Positions 1 to 8,092 of a DNA stretch of 32,947 nt are shown one piece after another. This DNA is from Pseudomonadota bacterium. Its GTDB lineage: Bacteria; Pseudomonadota; Gammaproteobacteria; Burkholderiales; Thiobacillaceae. A model generated the notes under the pieces. The model was not told the origin of the DNA. It searched no databases and was given only the letters and a program-made list of their open reading frames with translations. Within the stretch, counting starts at the first letter, position 1. Each line of letters opens with the position of its first letter. Position numbers and translations under genes: made by a program. The DNA lies in contig JAJZPR010000030.1 of the NCBI GenBank assembly GCA_021847835.1, positions 1 through 32,947 of the forward strand. The letters are read 5' to 3'.

Positions 1-68
1 CGCTTGACGGCAAAACGCCGGATGAGATTTACTTCAACAACCTGCCGCAGGAAAAAATCGCGGCATGA
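1..68 (+). pseudogene. C-terminal end of an IS3-type transposase (partial at window edge)
   Basis: The frame beginning at base 3 reads LDGKTPDEIYFNNLPQEKIA plus one Ala and stops with TGA at 66-68. This ending, with the TPDE-YF motif, is typical of the last residues of the integrase-type transposase (OrfB) of IS3-family and related elements. Only about 21 residues are inside the window, so I cannot tell whether the element upstream is intact. The sequence after the stop (about 69-130) resembles the short non-coding tail and right terminal repeat of such elements. Confidence 0.6.
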
Positions 69-130
69 ACCGCAAGGCTCCACTTATCCAAGCCGATTTA
101 CTGTCCAAAGAAATGGGTCCGGTTCTGTCA
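69..130 (+). mobile_element. Probable right end of the insertion sequence
   Basis: The bases between the transposase stop and about 130 have the layout of an IS right end: a short pyrimidine-rich leader followed by a stretch around 103-128 (GTCCAAAGAAATGGGTCCGG and onward) that resembles right inverted repeats of IS3-like elements. The left end lies outside the window, so the repeat cannot be paired and the exact border is an inference. Confidence 0.35.
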
Positions 131-187
131 GACACCATTGTAGAAGCATGCTAAACTGCCTGCCATCAATACCAGCCGCTCTCACCC

Positions 188-898
188 ATGGCCCGCCTTC
201 CCCGCTACGTCATCCCTGGCCAGCCGCAGCACATCATCCAGCGCGGCAACAACCGCCAGGCCATCTTTGCTGCCGAGGCCGACTACCAGTTCTTCCGCGA
301 CGCACTGGTTGAAGCATCGCAAAAACACGCATTGCAGATCCATGCCTATGTCTGGATGACCAACCACATTCATCTGCTGGCAACGCCAGAGAATGAAAAC
401 AGTATTAGCAAAGTATTCCAGTCGGTTGGCAGGAAATATGTCCAGTACTTCAATTATGCCTACAGGCGCAGCGGCACACTATGGGAGGGACGCTATCGCG
501 CCACCGTCGTGGACACCGAACGCTATCTGTTAACCGTCATGCGCTACATTGAACTTAATCCCGTGCGTGCAGGAATGGTTGCACATCCAAGGGACTACTC
601 CTGGACAAGCTACCGGCGCAATGCGCTGGGCGAGGGCGGCAAGAACCTTGACTGGCTGCAACCACACAGCGAATATCTTGCGCTTGGGAAGCATGATGGT
701 GATCGGGAGAGCGCCTACCGCCAACTGTTTCGGGCAGCGATCTCCGGTCAGGAACTCAAGGATATCCGTGAGTCGACCCATAAAGGATGGGCGCTCGGCG
801 GAGAGAGGTTCAAGGAAGAAATCGAGCGGCTTGGTGCCCGGCGTGCCGGATCAAAAGGGGTGGGCAGGCCGAGGAGGGCCGATGATAATCGTGTCTGA
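188..898 (+). CDS. REP-associated tyrosine transposase (RAYT, Y1_Tnp/HUH family)
   Basis: A 236-residue single-strand DNA transposase of the IS200/IS605-related Y1 superfamily. The start MARLPRYVIPG and the IIQRGNNRQ segment (residues 16-24) are typical of the family. The HUH metal-binding motif is HIH at residues 60-62 within WMTNHIHLL. The tyrosine-rich helix with candidate nucleophiles (Y84, Y87, Y90, Y92) is followed by SGTLWEGRYRA. The length is full for the group and there is no frameshift, so it may be active. RAYTs are usually single-copy domesticated transposases that mobilise REP palindromes, but I see no clear REP flanking this copy. Its stop codon lies inside the first copy of a 14-bp direct repeat. 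It sits between an IS tail and an integron cassette remnant. Confidence 0.9.
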   Translation: MARLPRYVIPGQPQHIIQRGNNRQAIFAAEADYQFFRDALVEASQKHALQIHAYVWMTNHIHLLATPENENSISKVFQSVGRKYVQYFNYAYRRSGTLWEGRYRATVVDTERYLLTVMRYIELNPVRAGMVAHPRDYSWTSYRRNALGEGGKNLDWLQPHSEYLALGKHDGDRESAYRQLFRAAISGQELKDIRESTHKGWALGGERFKEEIERLGARRAGSKGVGRPRRADDNRV

Positions 899-923
899 CC
901 CCATTTACTTGACCCCATTTACT
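896..923 (+). repeat. Tandem 14-bp repeat at the transposase 3' end
   Basis: TGACCCCATTTACT occurs twice back to back, at 896-909 and 910-923. The first three bases of the first copy are the stop codon of the RAYT gene. Such a short exact duplication at the end of a transposase gene is probably part of the element's 3' boundary or recognition sequence. Confidence 0.75.
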
Positions 924-929
924 TTTAAG

Positions 930-1118
930 TCGGCTGACAACTCCAGTGTGGCGCAAGACACAGAGGTTGTTACTAAGGGCTCAGGACAGACAAAGTTTGA
1001 AACCGAGTTTATTGTGCCAAACACAAAAACCATCCAAGTATTTACACCACTCTCGGCACAGAGTCAGTCCAGCACTTCCACCGTTGATATGTGGGCCTTT
1101 AAGGTCGTTCCAAAATGA
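930..1118 (+). pseudogene. 3' remnant of an integron cassette gene, function unknown
   Basis: From about base 930 to the TGA at 1116-1118 the frame encodes a plausible C-terminal protein segment that begins SADNSSVAQDTEVVTKG and ends MWAFKVVPK. Base composition is clearly lower in GC than the surrounding genes and codon use is different. No start codon or ribosome site belongs to it: its 5' part has been replaced by the transposase and its 14-bp repeats. An attC site begins seven bases after the stop, the usual layout of a gene cassette. I do not recognise the protein family. I read it as a cassette truncated by the transposase insertion, because the composition changes just after the second repeat. 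Confidence 0.6.
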
Positions 1119-1124
1119 ACGGCG

Positions 1125-1189
1125 TTCTAACCATCATGTGGGACGCTGCGCCGCGATGCGGCTTGCGCCCCACAGCTTAAACGTTAGAC
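1125..1189 (+). repeat. Integron attC recombination site
   Basis: The site starts with a core-like TTCTAAC (R'', 1125-1131) and ends with GTTAGAC (R', 1183-1189), matching the GTTRRRY core. Between them is a long imperfect inverted repeat: TGTGGG (1137-1142) pairs with CCCACA (1169-1174), and GCCGC (1150-1154) pairs with GCGGC (1158-1162) around a GAT loop. The bases AGCTTAAAC before R' are typical of attC sites. At about 65 bp it falls in the normal size range. It lies directly between the truncated cassette gene and the next cassette gene, as expected in a cassette array. Confidence 0.85.
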
Positions 1190-1202
1190 AGGCAGGCCAT
1201 CT

Positions 1203-1895
1203 ATGGGATTTACGCTTGACAAAGTTGTACCGTGGGGACGGTCGTATGACGAATACGTCAGCATGTTCGACCTCACAGAGAGCGATCTGGAACTCCATGT
1301 TCTCGGCTGTGGCGATGGCCCTGCCGCATTCAATTCCGCATTGAGCAAGCGCGGCGGAAACGTCGTCTCAGTCGATCCGATCTATGTTTTTGACGCTGCG
1401 CAGATCAAAAGCCGCGTCTCTGATACGTATGAAACTGTGATGACCCAAATGCGCAAGAACAAAAACGACTACGTTTGGGGAGCCATTCCGTCAGTGGAAC
1501 AACTCGGGAATGTTCGCATGTCTGCGATGGAAACTTTCCTTGCTGACTTTGAAAAAGGAAAACAGGAAGGCCGATACATTGCAGGGGAGTTACCGTCGTT
1601 GCCTTTCGAAAGCGGGCAATTCGACATCGCCTTGTCGTCTCATTTTCTATTTTTGTACAGTGCCCACTTATCGGCTGAGTTTCATCTCCAGGCACTTCAA
1701 GAAATGTTGCGCGTAGCTCGCGAAGTGCGCGTGTTTCCACTACTTACGCTTGAAGGCGCGCTATCGCCTCACCTTCCCTTCGTGAAAGAACATCTTGACA
1801 ATTACAGCTTCTGCGTTGAAGTCAAGCGCGTGCCTTATGAGTTTCAGCGAGGCGGCAATGAAATGCTGGTCATCAATGACCGGTCGGGAAGATAG
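1203..1895 (+). CDS. SAM-dependent class I methyltransferase (gene-cassette protein)
   Basis: A 230-residue protein that starts 14 bases after the attC core, the usual position of a cassette gene. The segment LHVLGCGDGPAAFN is the glycine-rich motif I that binds S-adenosylmethionine, and VVSVDPIY is the acidic end of beta-2. LPFESGQFDIALSSHFLFLY corresponds to motif IV and HLQALQEMLRVAREVRVFPL to the later core. Lower GC content and different codon use from the neighbouring housekeeping genes support recent transfer. The acceptor substrate cannot be predicted. I see no attC site after the stop, so this may be the last cassette of a degraded array or one that lost its own site. Confidence 0.85.
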   Translation: MGFTLDKVVPWGRSYDEYVSMFDLTESDLELHVLGCGDGPAAFNSALSKRGGNVVSVDPIYVFDAAQIKSRVSDTYETVMTQMRKNKNDYVWGAIPSVEQLGNVRMSAMETFLADFEKGKQEGRYIAGELPSLPFESGQFDIALSSHFLFLYSAHLSAEFHLQALQEMLRVAREVRVFPLLTLEGALSPHLPFVKEHLDNYSFCVEVKRVPYEFQRGGNEMLVINDRSGR

Positions 1896-1957
1896 GTAAC
1901 AAAAAAGCTGGGGACATGGGTAACAAGGTGCTCCAGCCCGACCGCTTCCGCGGTCGG
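1895..1957. repeat. Possible mobile-element remnant with perfect hairpin
   Basis: GGTAACAA occurs at 1895-1902 and 1919-1926, the second inside GGGGACATGGGTAACAA, a motif of the kind found at ends of small mobile elements. A perfect 8-bp inverted repeat, CCGACCGC / GCGGTCGG with a TTCC loop, follows at 1938-1957. There is no T-tract next to the hairpin, so I do not call it a terminator. The interval 1896-2077 otherwise holds nothing I can name. Confidence 0.35.
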
Positions 1958-2077
1958 CCAAGCTTCGACGTTGATATGGCTTGACCTGTCAAGCAGGCAT
2001 GGCAAGGGCATGCATGCCGGCGACACGGTGTAGTGCTGCTCGCCTGCGGGTAGGGGCGGTGGGGGCAGGTACCGGCG

Positions 2078-2923
2078 TCAGCCCTGTTCCTGCACCAGCA
2101 GCGCATACAGGTCGGCCTTCTTGCGGCCGGTGAGCCTGGCGGCGATTTTCGCCGCCTGGGCGGCGGGCAGTTCTTCCGCCAGCACGCGCAGGATGTGCTC
2201 GGCTTCTGCCATGCCGGCCTCCGCCGCCGCAGCGCCTTCGATCATCAGCACGAACTCGCCCTTTTCGCGCCAGGTGCTGGCATCGAGCCAGGCCGAGGTT
2301 TCGTCTAGGCGCATGCAGGCGGTTTCTTCGAACTGCTTGGTGAGTTCGCGCGCGATGCACACGCGCCGTTCTCCGCCCAGCACCCCGGCCAGGTCCGCCA
2401 GGGTTTCGCGCACGCGGTGCGGCGCCTCGTAAAACACCAGCAGCAAGGGCAGATGCTTCAATTCCTGAATCGCGTCGCGGCGCGCCTTCTGTTTTGGTGG
2501 CAGGAAGCCCGCAAACAGCCATGGCCCGGGCGGAAAGCCGGCCGCCGACAAGGCCGCCGTCACTGCGCTCACACCGGGCACCGGCACCACGGAAAGCCCC
2601 GCCTCGCGCACCGCACCCACCAGTACGGCGCCGGGGTCGGAAATCGCGGGGGTGCCGGCGTCGGACACGTAGGCCACCGCCTCGCCTGCGGCGATTTTTG
2701 CGATCAGCTTTTCCGCGCCCCGGCGCTCGTTGTGCTCGCGCACGGACAGCAAGGGTTTGCTGATGCCGAGCGCCGCCAGCAGCTGGCCGGTGACGCGCGT
2801 GTCCTCGGCGGCGATGCAATTCACGCGCTTCAGCACGTCGAGCGCGCGCAGGGTGATGTCACCGAGGTTTCCGATCGGCGTGGCGACCACATACAATCCG
2901 GGGGACAGCGAACCTTCTTTCAT
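2078..2923 (-). CDS. rsmI: 16S rRNA (cytidine-1402-2'-O)-methyltransferase RsmI
   Basis: This enzyme adds the 2'-O-methyl group to C1402 in the 30S decoding centre using SAM. The start at 2923 gives 281 residues, the usual length, beginning MKEGSLSPGLYVVATPIGNL. The ATPIGNLGDITLRAL segment is the family signature, followed by CIAAEDTRVTGQLL, SDAGTPAISDPG (the tetrapyrrole-methylase-like SAM loop) and VVPVPGVSAVTAALSAAGFP. An in-frame upstream start at 3025 exists but would extend into yraN and lacks family similarity. The gene is divergent from yraN with only 16 bases between the start codons, as in the E. coli yraL region. Confidence 0.95.
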   Translation of the reverse strand: MKEGSLSPGLYVVATPIGNLGDITLRALDVLKRVNCIAAEDTRVTGQLLAALGISKPLLSVREHNERRGAEKLIAKIAAGEAVAYVSDAGTPAISDPGAVLVGAVREAGLSVVPVPGVSAVTAALSAAGFPPGPWLFAGFLPPKQKARRDAIQELKHLPLLLVFYEAPHRVRETLADLAGVLGGERRVCIARELTKQFEETACMRLDETSAWLDASTWREKGEFVLMIEGAAAAEAGMAEAEHILRVLAEELPAAQAAKIAARLTGRKKADLYALLVQEQG

Positions 2924-2939
2924 CCCGCTATTGTCGCAA

Positions 2940-3290
2940 ATGCTGAAGCAACTCTTGGGAAAATTCGCCGAGAACCGCGCAGAAAAGCTGCTGACGGACG
3001 CCGGCCTTTCCATCCTGCAACGCAACTACCGCTGCCGGCAGGGCGAGATCGACCTCATCGCGCAGGACGGCGACACCCTGGTGTTCGTGGAAGTGCGCAG
3101 CCGCGCCCGCAGAGATTACGGCAGCGCGGCCGAGAGCATCACCCCGGCCAAGCAGCGGCGCGTCATCGCCGCAGCGCGGCATTATCTTTCCACCTTGCGG
3201 CGCCTGCCCGCCTGCCGCTTCGACGCGGTGACGCTGGACGGGGGCGGCGAGCCGGTGTGGATCAAGTCCGCGTTCCATGATGTGGGATAA
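2940..3290 (+). CDS. yraN: YraN family (UPF0102) putative nuclease
   Basis: A 116-residue protein beginning MLKQLLGKFAENRAEKLLTD. The NYRCRQGEIDLIAQDGDTLVFVEVRSR core carries the restriction-endonuclease-like fold motif (E-I-D-L-I ... F-V-E-V-R-S-R) of the UPF0102 family. Its biochemical role is not settled; it is often described as a Holliday-junction-resolvase-related protein. I placed the start at 2940 because residues upstream in the frame have no family similarity and overlap the opposite rsmI gene. Position next to rsmI and diaA matches the E. coli order, with lpoA missing between. Confidence 0.9.
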   Translation: MLKQLLGKFAENRAEKLLTDAGLSILQRNYRCRQGEIDLIAQDGDTLVFVEVRSRARRDYGSAAESITPAKQRRVIAAARHYLSTLRRLPACRFDAVTLDGGGEPVWIKSAFHDVG

Positions 3291-3323
3291 TCGGGCACCC
3301 ATCAGCACGGCTCCGGTTTCAAC

Positions 3324-3911
3324 ATGATCGAACGCATCATCGGCCACTTCAACGAATCCGCCCGCCTCAAGCTGGACATGGCGGAACTGCTGGCGCCCGC
3401 CATCGCCAGCGCGGCCGACCACATCCTTCAGTGCATCCTGCGCGACGGCAAGGTGCTGGCCTGCGGCAACGGCGGCTCGGCGGCGGACGCGCAGCATTTT
3501 TCGTCCAAGATGATGAGCCGCTACGAGCTGGAGCGGCCGGGGCTGCCGGCAATCGCGCTGACCACCGACACCTCCACGCTGACCTCCGTCGCCAATGCGC
3601 TCGCCTTCGATCAGGTGTTCGCGCGCCAGGTGTCGGCGCTGGGCCAGCCCGGCGACGTGCTGCTGGCAATCTCGACCAGCGGCAATTCGCCCAACATCGT
3701 CGCCGCCGCCGAGGCTGCGCGCGGCCGCGACATGGCCGTGATTGCGCTGACCGGCCACGAGGGCGGGAAACTTGCGGAACAATTGAGCGATCGCGATGTT
3801 CTTATCTGCGTGCCGGCGGATTCCGCCGCCCGCATACAGGAGATACATTTGCTAACCATACACTGTCTGTGCGATGCCGTGGACAGTGCTTTGCTGGGAG
3901 TTGAAACATGA
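3324..3911 (+). CDS. diaA: SIS-domain protein, DnaA initiator-associating protein DiaA
   Basis: A 195-residue sugar-isomerase (SIS) domain protein. LACGNGGSAADAQHFSSKMM and LLAISTSGNSPNIVAAAEAA are the two phosphosugar-binding loops. The features MSRYELERPGLPAIALTTD and the ending SARIQEIHLLTIHCLCDAVD are closer to DiaA than to phosphoheptose isomerase GmhA. Database pipelines often label such proteins GmhA. DiaA binds DnaA and stimulates ordered initiation at oriC in E. coli. The order rsmI/yraN-diaA-dolP supports this name. Its stop overlaps the start of dolP by four bases, so the two are translationally coupled. Confidence 0.85.
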   Translation: MIERIIGHFNESARLKLDMAELLAPAIASAADHILQCILRDGKVLACGNGGSAADAQHFSSKMMSRYELERPGLPAIALTTDTSTLTSVANALAFDQVFARQVSALGQPGDVLLAISTSGNSPNIVAAAEAARGRDMAVIALTGHEGGKLAEQLSDRDVLICVPADSAARIQEIHLLTIHCLCDAVDSALLGVET

Positions 3912-4483
3912 CGAAAAATTTTGCCTGGGCTGCGCTGCTGGCGGCCTCCCTGCCCCTGATCAACGGTTGCGCCGCCCTGGCGGTGGGCGGCGCCGCCGCG
4001 GCGGTCGTCGTCGCCGATGACCGCCGCAAGACCGGGGTTGTCGTGAAAGACCAGGAAATCGAGCTGCGCGCCTATGACCGGCTGCGTGATGCCTTCCCCG
4101 GCAAGGTCCTCGATATATCGACCGTCAGCTTCAACCGCCATGTGCTGGTGGTGGGCCAGGTGCCGGACGAGGCCACGCGCGCCAAGATCACCGAGATCGT
4201 CGGCGCCATTCCCAGCGTGGCCAAGGTCTACAACGAGACCGCCATCGCCGGCGTGGCCTCGATGGCGTCCGAGGCCAACGACACCGCCATCACCACCAAG
4301 GTCAAGGCGCGCCTCGTCGAAAACGGCAATATCTCCTCGAATCACGTCAAGGTGGTGACCGAAGCGGCGGTGGTCTACCTGATGGGCCTGGTCACGCGCG
4401 AAGAAGGCGAGGTTGCCGGAAAGGTCGCGGCCAGCACCTCGGGCGTATCGCGCGTGGTGAAGCTGTTCGAATACATCGAATGA
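3908..4483 (+). CDS. dolP: Dual BON-domain outer-membrane lipoprotein DolP (YraP)
   Basis: A 191-residue lipoprotein. The N-terminus [20 protein letters not shown] is a signal peptide ending in a lipobox, with the lipidated Cys at residue 21. A small Ala/Gly-rich stretch follows, then two BON domains at roughly residues 45-115 and 120-190. The second contains [19 protein letters not shown] and [11 protein letters not shown], typical of the fold. DolP in E. coli supports outer-membrane integrity and the BAM complex. The start codon overlaps the diaA stop (ATGA), and the gene order is the same as in E. coli. Confidence 0.9.
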   Translation: MTKNFAWAALLAASLPLINGCAALAVGGAAAAVVVADDRRKTGVVVKDQEIELRAYDRLRDAFPGKVLDISTVSFNRHVLVVGQVPDEATRAKITEIVGAIPSVAKVYNETAIAGVASMASEANDTAITTKVKARLVENGNISSNHVKVVTEAAVVYLMGLVTREEGEVAGKVAASTSGVSRVVKLFEYIE

Positions 4484-4526
4484 CTTTCTGGTTGCCGGGC
4501 CGCGCCGGACCGGGGGAAATCCGCTC

Positions 4527-5990
4527 ATGAAATACAAGGACCTGCGCGACTTCATCGCCCAGCTGGAAAGCATGGGCGAACTGAAGCGGGTTTCGCTTGA
4601 GGTCGATCCCAGGCTGGAAATGACCGAGTTCTGCGACCGCGTGCTGCGGCGCGAGGGCCCGGCCATTTTGTTCGAGAAGCCCAGGGGCCACTCGATCCCG
4701 GTGCTGGCGAATCTTTTCGGCACGGTGCGCCGCGTGGCGCTGGGCATGGGCGAGGAAGATCCCCGGCGGCTGCGCGAAATCGGCAAGCTGCTCGCCTACC
4801 TGAAAGAGCCCGAACCGCCCAGGGGTCTGAAAGACGCCTGGGAAAAATGGCCGGTGCTGAAACAGGTGCTGAACATGGCGCCGAAGGAGGTCGGCGGCGC
4901 GCCCTGCCAGGAGGTGGTGTGGGAAGGCAAGGACGTCGATCTTGCGAAACTGCCGATCCAGACCTGCTGGCCGGGGGATGCCGGCCCGCTCATCACCTGG
5001 GGTCTGGTGGTGACGAAGGGCCCGCACAAGCAGCGCCAGAACCTCGGCATCTACCGGCAGCAGGTCATCGGGCCGAACAAGCTCATCATGCGCTGGCTCG
5101 CACATCGCGGCGGCGCGCTCGACTTCCGCGAGTTCCAGCAGGCGAATCCGGGCAAGCCATTTCCGCTTGCCGTTGCGCTCGGCGCCGATCCCGCCACCAT
5201 CCTCGGCGCGGTGACGCCGGTGCCGGACTCGCTCTCGGAATACCAGTTCGCCGGACTCCTGCGCGGCGCAAAGACCGAAGTGGTGAAATGCCTCGGCTCC
5301 GAGCTGCAGGTGCCGGCTTCCGCAGAGATCGTGCTCGAAGGCCACATCCATCCGGGTGAAATGGCGCCCGAGGGCCCGTTCGGCGACCACACCGGCTATT
5401 ACAACGAAGTCGAGCAGTTCCCCGTGTTCACCATCGACCGCATCACCCTGCGGCGCGACCCGATCTACCACAGCACCTACACCGGCAAACCGCCGGACGA
5501 GCCCGCCATTCTCGGCGTGGCGCTCAACGAAGTGTTCGTGCCGCTGCTGCAGAAACAGTTTCCCGAAATCGCGGATTTCTACCTGCCGCCCGAAGGGTGC
5601 AGCTACCGCATGGCGGTGGTGAGCATGAAGAAACAGTACCCCGGCCACGCCAAGCGCGTGATGTTCGGGGTATGGAGCTTCCTCAGGCAGTTCATGTACA
5701 CCAAGTTCATCCTCGTCACCGACGACGACGTGAACGTGCGCGACTGGAAGGAAGTGATGTGGGCGCTCACTACCCGGGTAGACCCCGCGCGCGACACCCT
5801 CATCGTCGAAAACACGCCCATTGACTACCTGGATTTCGCCAGCCCGGTATCCGGCCTCGGCTCCAAGATGGGCATCGACGCCACCAACAAGTGGCCGGGC
5901 GAAACCGGCCGCGAATGGGGCACCCCCATCCGCATGGACGCGGCGACGAAAGCCCGCATCGACGCCCTCTGGCACGAACTGGGCTGGTAG
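4527..5990 (+). CDS. ubiD: 4-hydroxy-3-polyprenylbenzoate decarboxylase UbiD
   Basis: Full-length (487 residues) member of the UbiD family, the prenylated-FMN-dependent decarboxylase of ubiquinone biosynthesis. It begins [20 protein letters not shown] as in the E. coli enzyme. The conserved [20 protein letters not shown] segment holds acidic and metal-binding residues near the flavin. GYLSP-type aromatic-degradation features are absent. Downstream landmarks are [36 protein letters not shown] and the C-terminal [12 protein letters not shown]. The partner UbiX that makes prenyl-FMN is not in the window. The gene follows dolP after 43 bases and could share its transcript. Confidence 0.95.
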   Translation: MKYKDLRDFIAQLESMGELKRVSLEVDPRLEMTEFCDRVLRREGPAILFEKPRGHSIPVLANLFGTVRRVALGMGEEDPRRLREIGKLLAYLKEPEPPRGLKDAWEKWPVLKQVLNMAPKEVGGAPCQEVVWEGKDVDLAKLPIQTCWPGDAGPLITWGLVVTKGPHKQRQNLGIYRQQVIGPNKLIMRWLAHRGGALDFREFQQANPGKPFPLAVALGADPATILGAVTPVPDSLSEYQFAGLLRGAKTEVVKCLGSELQVPASAEIVLEGHIHPGEMAPEGPFGDHTGYYNEVEQFPVFTIDRITLRRDPIYHSTYTGKPPDEPAILGVALNEVFVPLLQKQFPEIADFYLPPEGCSYRMAVVSMKKQYPGHAKRVMFGVWSFLRQFMYTKFILVTDDDVNVRDWKEVMWALTTRVDPARDTLIVENTPIDYLDFASPVSGLGSKMGIDATNKWPGETGREWGTPIRMDAATKARIDALWHELGW

Positions 5991-6103
5991 CCGCCCGTCA
6001 GATTCCCATGCGGGCCGGCAGTTTTGCGGAACCTGAATGCGCAATCACTGCCAAACGCCATGGTTCACATCCCCAGCCTCAACTTAACAAGGAGAACGAA
6101 ACC

Positions 6104-6652
6104 ATGAATAAATCCATGTTGATAGGTGCGATCGCAGGTGGTATCGGCGTCACTGCCATTGCTGGCGTGGCGGGTTACAAGGCGCTCAATCCGGAGCCGG
6201 AATTTGCCGAGGTGCTGGCCGTCAAGCCCGTCACCGAGACCACGAAGACCCCCAGGGAAGTCTGCAACGACATGGTCGTCAATGAACAGGCGCCGGTCAA
6301 GGATCCCAACCGCATCGCCGGCACCGCCATCGGCGCCGTGGCGGGGGGACTGATCGGCAACCAGATCGGCAAGGGCGACGGCCGCACGGTCGCCACCGTG
6401 GCGGGCGCCGCGGCCGGCGGCTACGCGGGCAACCAGGTGCAGAAGAACATGCAGGCAAACGATACGGTCAGCCGCACCGAAACGCGCTGCAAGACCGTTT
6501 ATGAATCACACGCCAAAACCGTGGGCTACGAGGTGCGCTACCGCCTGGGCGCGAAGGAAGGCCAGGTGCGCATGGACCATCAGCCCGGCTCGCGCATTCC
6601 CGTCAAGGACGGGCAGTTGCAGCTCGACGCCCCGACCGCCTCGCCCTCGTAA
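6104..6652 (+). CDS. Glycine-zipper 2TM-domain envelope protein
   Basis: A 182-residue protein. The start at 6104 is chosen because an AAGGAG ribosome site (6089-6094) lies in front and the sequence begins with a signal-anchor-like segment (MNKSMLIGAIAGGIGVTAIA). A glycine-zipper hairpin at about residues 67-110 (IAGTAIGAVAGGLIGNQIGK, then VAGAAAGGYAGNQVQ) matches the 17-kDa-antigen/SlyB-like domain. The C-terminal part has a TRCKTVYESHAKTVGYEVRY motif common in this betaproteobacterial group. I see no lipobox Cys. The last 73 bases overlap the 3' end of dacB on the opposite strand. Confidence 0.8.
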   Translation: MNKSMLIGAIAGGIGVTAIAGVAGYKALNPEPEFAEVLAVKPVTETTKTPREVCNDMVVNEQAPVKDPNRIAGTAIGAVAGGLIGNQIGKGDGRTVATVAGAAAGGYAGNQVQKNMQANDTVSRTETRCKTVYESHAKTVGYEVRYRLGAKEGQVRMDHQPGSRIPVKDGQLQLDAPTASPS

Positions 6653-8061
6653 ACCCAGTTCAGCAACGCCGCCTGCGCAGCCTCGGATTGCGCCGCATTG
6701 GCATGGTTGACGAACATCGCCAGTGCCAGGCGGCGGCCGTTGCGGTCGACGAGATAGCCGGCGAGCGCGCGCACGTCCCTGAGGCTGCCGGTCTTGAGGT
6801 GGGCGCGGCCGGTGATGGCGCCGTCCTCGAAACGCTTTTTCAGCGTGCCGTCGGTGGCGGCAATGGGCAGGGCGGATTCGAGTTCGGAAAAATGCGGGCT
6901 CCTGTACGCCGCCAATAGCAGGCGGCCCATGCTTTCCGCGCTGATGCGCTCGTCGCGCGACAGGCCGGCGCCGTTTTCCACGACCAGTTCAGGAAAATCG
7001 AGCCCGCGTGCAAGCAGGACTTCGCGCAGGGCCACGGCCGACTTGCCCAATGTCGCCGGGGCGCCGAATGCTTCCTGGCCCAGGGTCAGGAACAGCATGC
7101 GCGTCATGATGTTGCTGGAATGCTTGTTGAGCGGGCGGATCACGTCCGCAAGCGGCGGCGATTCGAATTCCAGCAGCGGCGCGGTTTCCGGCGGGGCGAT
7201 GCCCAACGCGATCCTGCCTTCCCACTTGCCGCCCGACTCCTCCCACAGCGCCCGGAAGACCTGGGCGAAATTCTGCGCAGGCTCCAGCAGATTGAGCGGC
7301 AGGCGCTTCTCGCCGCAGGCGCGCGGGTAGCCGCCTTCGAAGACGACGACTTCCTTCATTGCAGGATCGGGAATGCTGGCGAGGATGCCGTCGCGCCAGC
7401 CATTGCACGGCGCATCCGTCAGCTGCAATTGTGAGATGAATTTCACGCCGGCAAGCGGCAGCTCCGGCCTGATGCCGACTTTCTCCCCTTCGGGAAGCAG
7501 GAGCACGCGCTGCACGTTGAAATTGGCGAGGAGCGGCGCGGGCACGGCATTGTAGGCGGCCAGCGGCTCGCCGTCGAAGGCGCCGGGGTCCATGGGCGGC
7601 AGGTCGTACAGGGTAAGGTCGAGCACCAGATCGCCGCGGATTTCGCGCACGCCTTTCTCGCGCAAGGCGCGCTGCATGAGCCAGATGCGTTCCAGTGTCA
7701 GATAGGGATCGCCGCCGCCGCGCACGATCAGATCGCCTTCCAGCCTGCCGTCGCGGATTTCGCCCCTGGCCCAGAAGCCGGTTTTCCAGGTGTAGCCCGG
7801 CCCCAGGCTTTCCAGCGCGGCATAGCTCGTGACCAGTTTCATGGTCGATGCCGGGTTCATGGGCTGCGCGGCGTTCACGCTCAGCAGCGGCGCGTTGCCG
7901 TCGAGCGGCTGCACGTGGACGGAAACGGCTTCCTGCGGAATGTCGGCCCGGAACAGCGCTTCGGCCACGGGCGGCGGCAGGCCGCCTGCCCAGGCTTGCG
8001 CACTGGCGATGAATGCAAGGAGCAGCAAGACTGCCCGGCGAAAGTGACAAGGTATTTTCAT
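6580..8061 (-). CDS. dacB: D-alanyl-D-alanine carboxypeptidase/endopeptidase, PBP4 (peptidase S13)
   Basis: A periplasmic low-molecular-weight penicillin-binding protein that trims or cleaves peptidoglycan cross-links. With the ATG at 8061 it has 493 residues and a signal peptide (MKIPCHFRRAVLLLLAFIAS through AWA). The active-site Ser-x-x-Lys is STMK at residues 72-75. The second motif is SSN in NKHSSNIMTRML, and the KTG box lies in AHLKTGSLRD. A GTG seven codons upstream (8082) is possible but would lengthen the pre-signal region. It follows the nuclease gene by 24 bases. The C-terminal tail after LLNWVYEGE runs into the oppositely oriented glycine-zipper gene and looks like an extension not needed for the fold. 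Confidence 0.9.
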   Translation of the reverse strand: MKIPCHFRRAVLLLLAFIASAQAWAGGLPPPVAEALFRADIPQEAVSVHVQPLDGNAPLLSVNAAQPMNPASTMKLVTSYAALESLGPGYTWKTGFWARGEIRDGRLEGDLIVRGGGDPYLTLERIWLMQRALREKGVREIRGDLVLDLTLYDLPPMDPGAFDGEPLAAYNAVPAPLLANFNVQRVLLLPEGEKVGIRPELPLAGVKFISQLQLTDAPCNGWRDGILASIPDPAMKEVVVFEGGYPRACGEKRLPLNLLEPAQNFAQVFRALWEESGGKWEGRIALGIAPPETAPLLEFESPPLADVIRPLNKHSSNIMTRMLFLTLGQEAFGAPATLGKSAVALREVLLARGLDFPELVVENGAGLSRDERISAESMGRLLLAAYRSPHFSELESALPIAATDGTLKKRFEDGAITGRAHLKTGSLRDVRALAGYLVDRNGRRLALAMFVNHANAAQSEAAQAALLNWVYEGEAVGASSCNCPSLTGMREPG

Positions 8062-8078
8062 GCTTTGAAGTTTAGCCC

Positions 8079-8092
8079 TCACGCCTCACGCC
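8079..8092. repeat. Two units of the TCACGCC heptamer
   Basis: TCACGCC is repeated twice (8079-8085, 8086-8092) between dacB and the nuclease gene. The second copy contains the nuclease stop codon (TGA on the minus strand). The same heptamer forms a longer tandem array at 10909-10957. Confidence 0.8.

Noticed and set aside
1938..1957. Terminator for rsmI
   Set aside because: A perfect stem, but no T-tract follows it in the direction of rsmI transcription, and it lies over 100 bases past the stop.
8062..8082. GTG start for dacB at 8082
   Set aside because: It adds seven residues before a good signal peptide; the ATG at 8061 gives a standard N-terminus.
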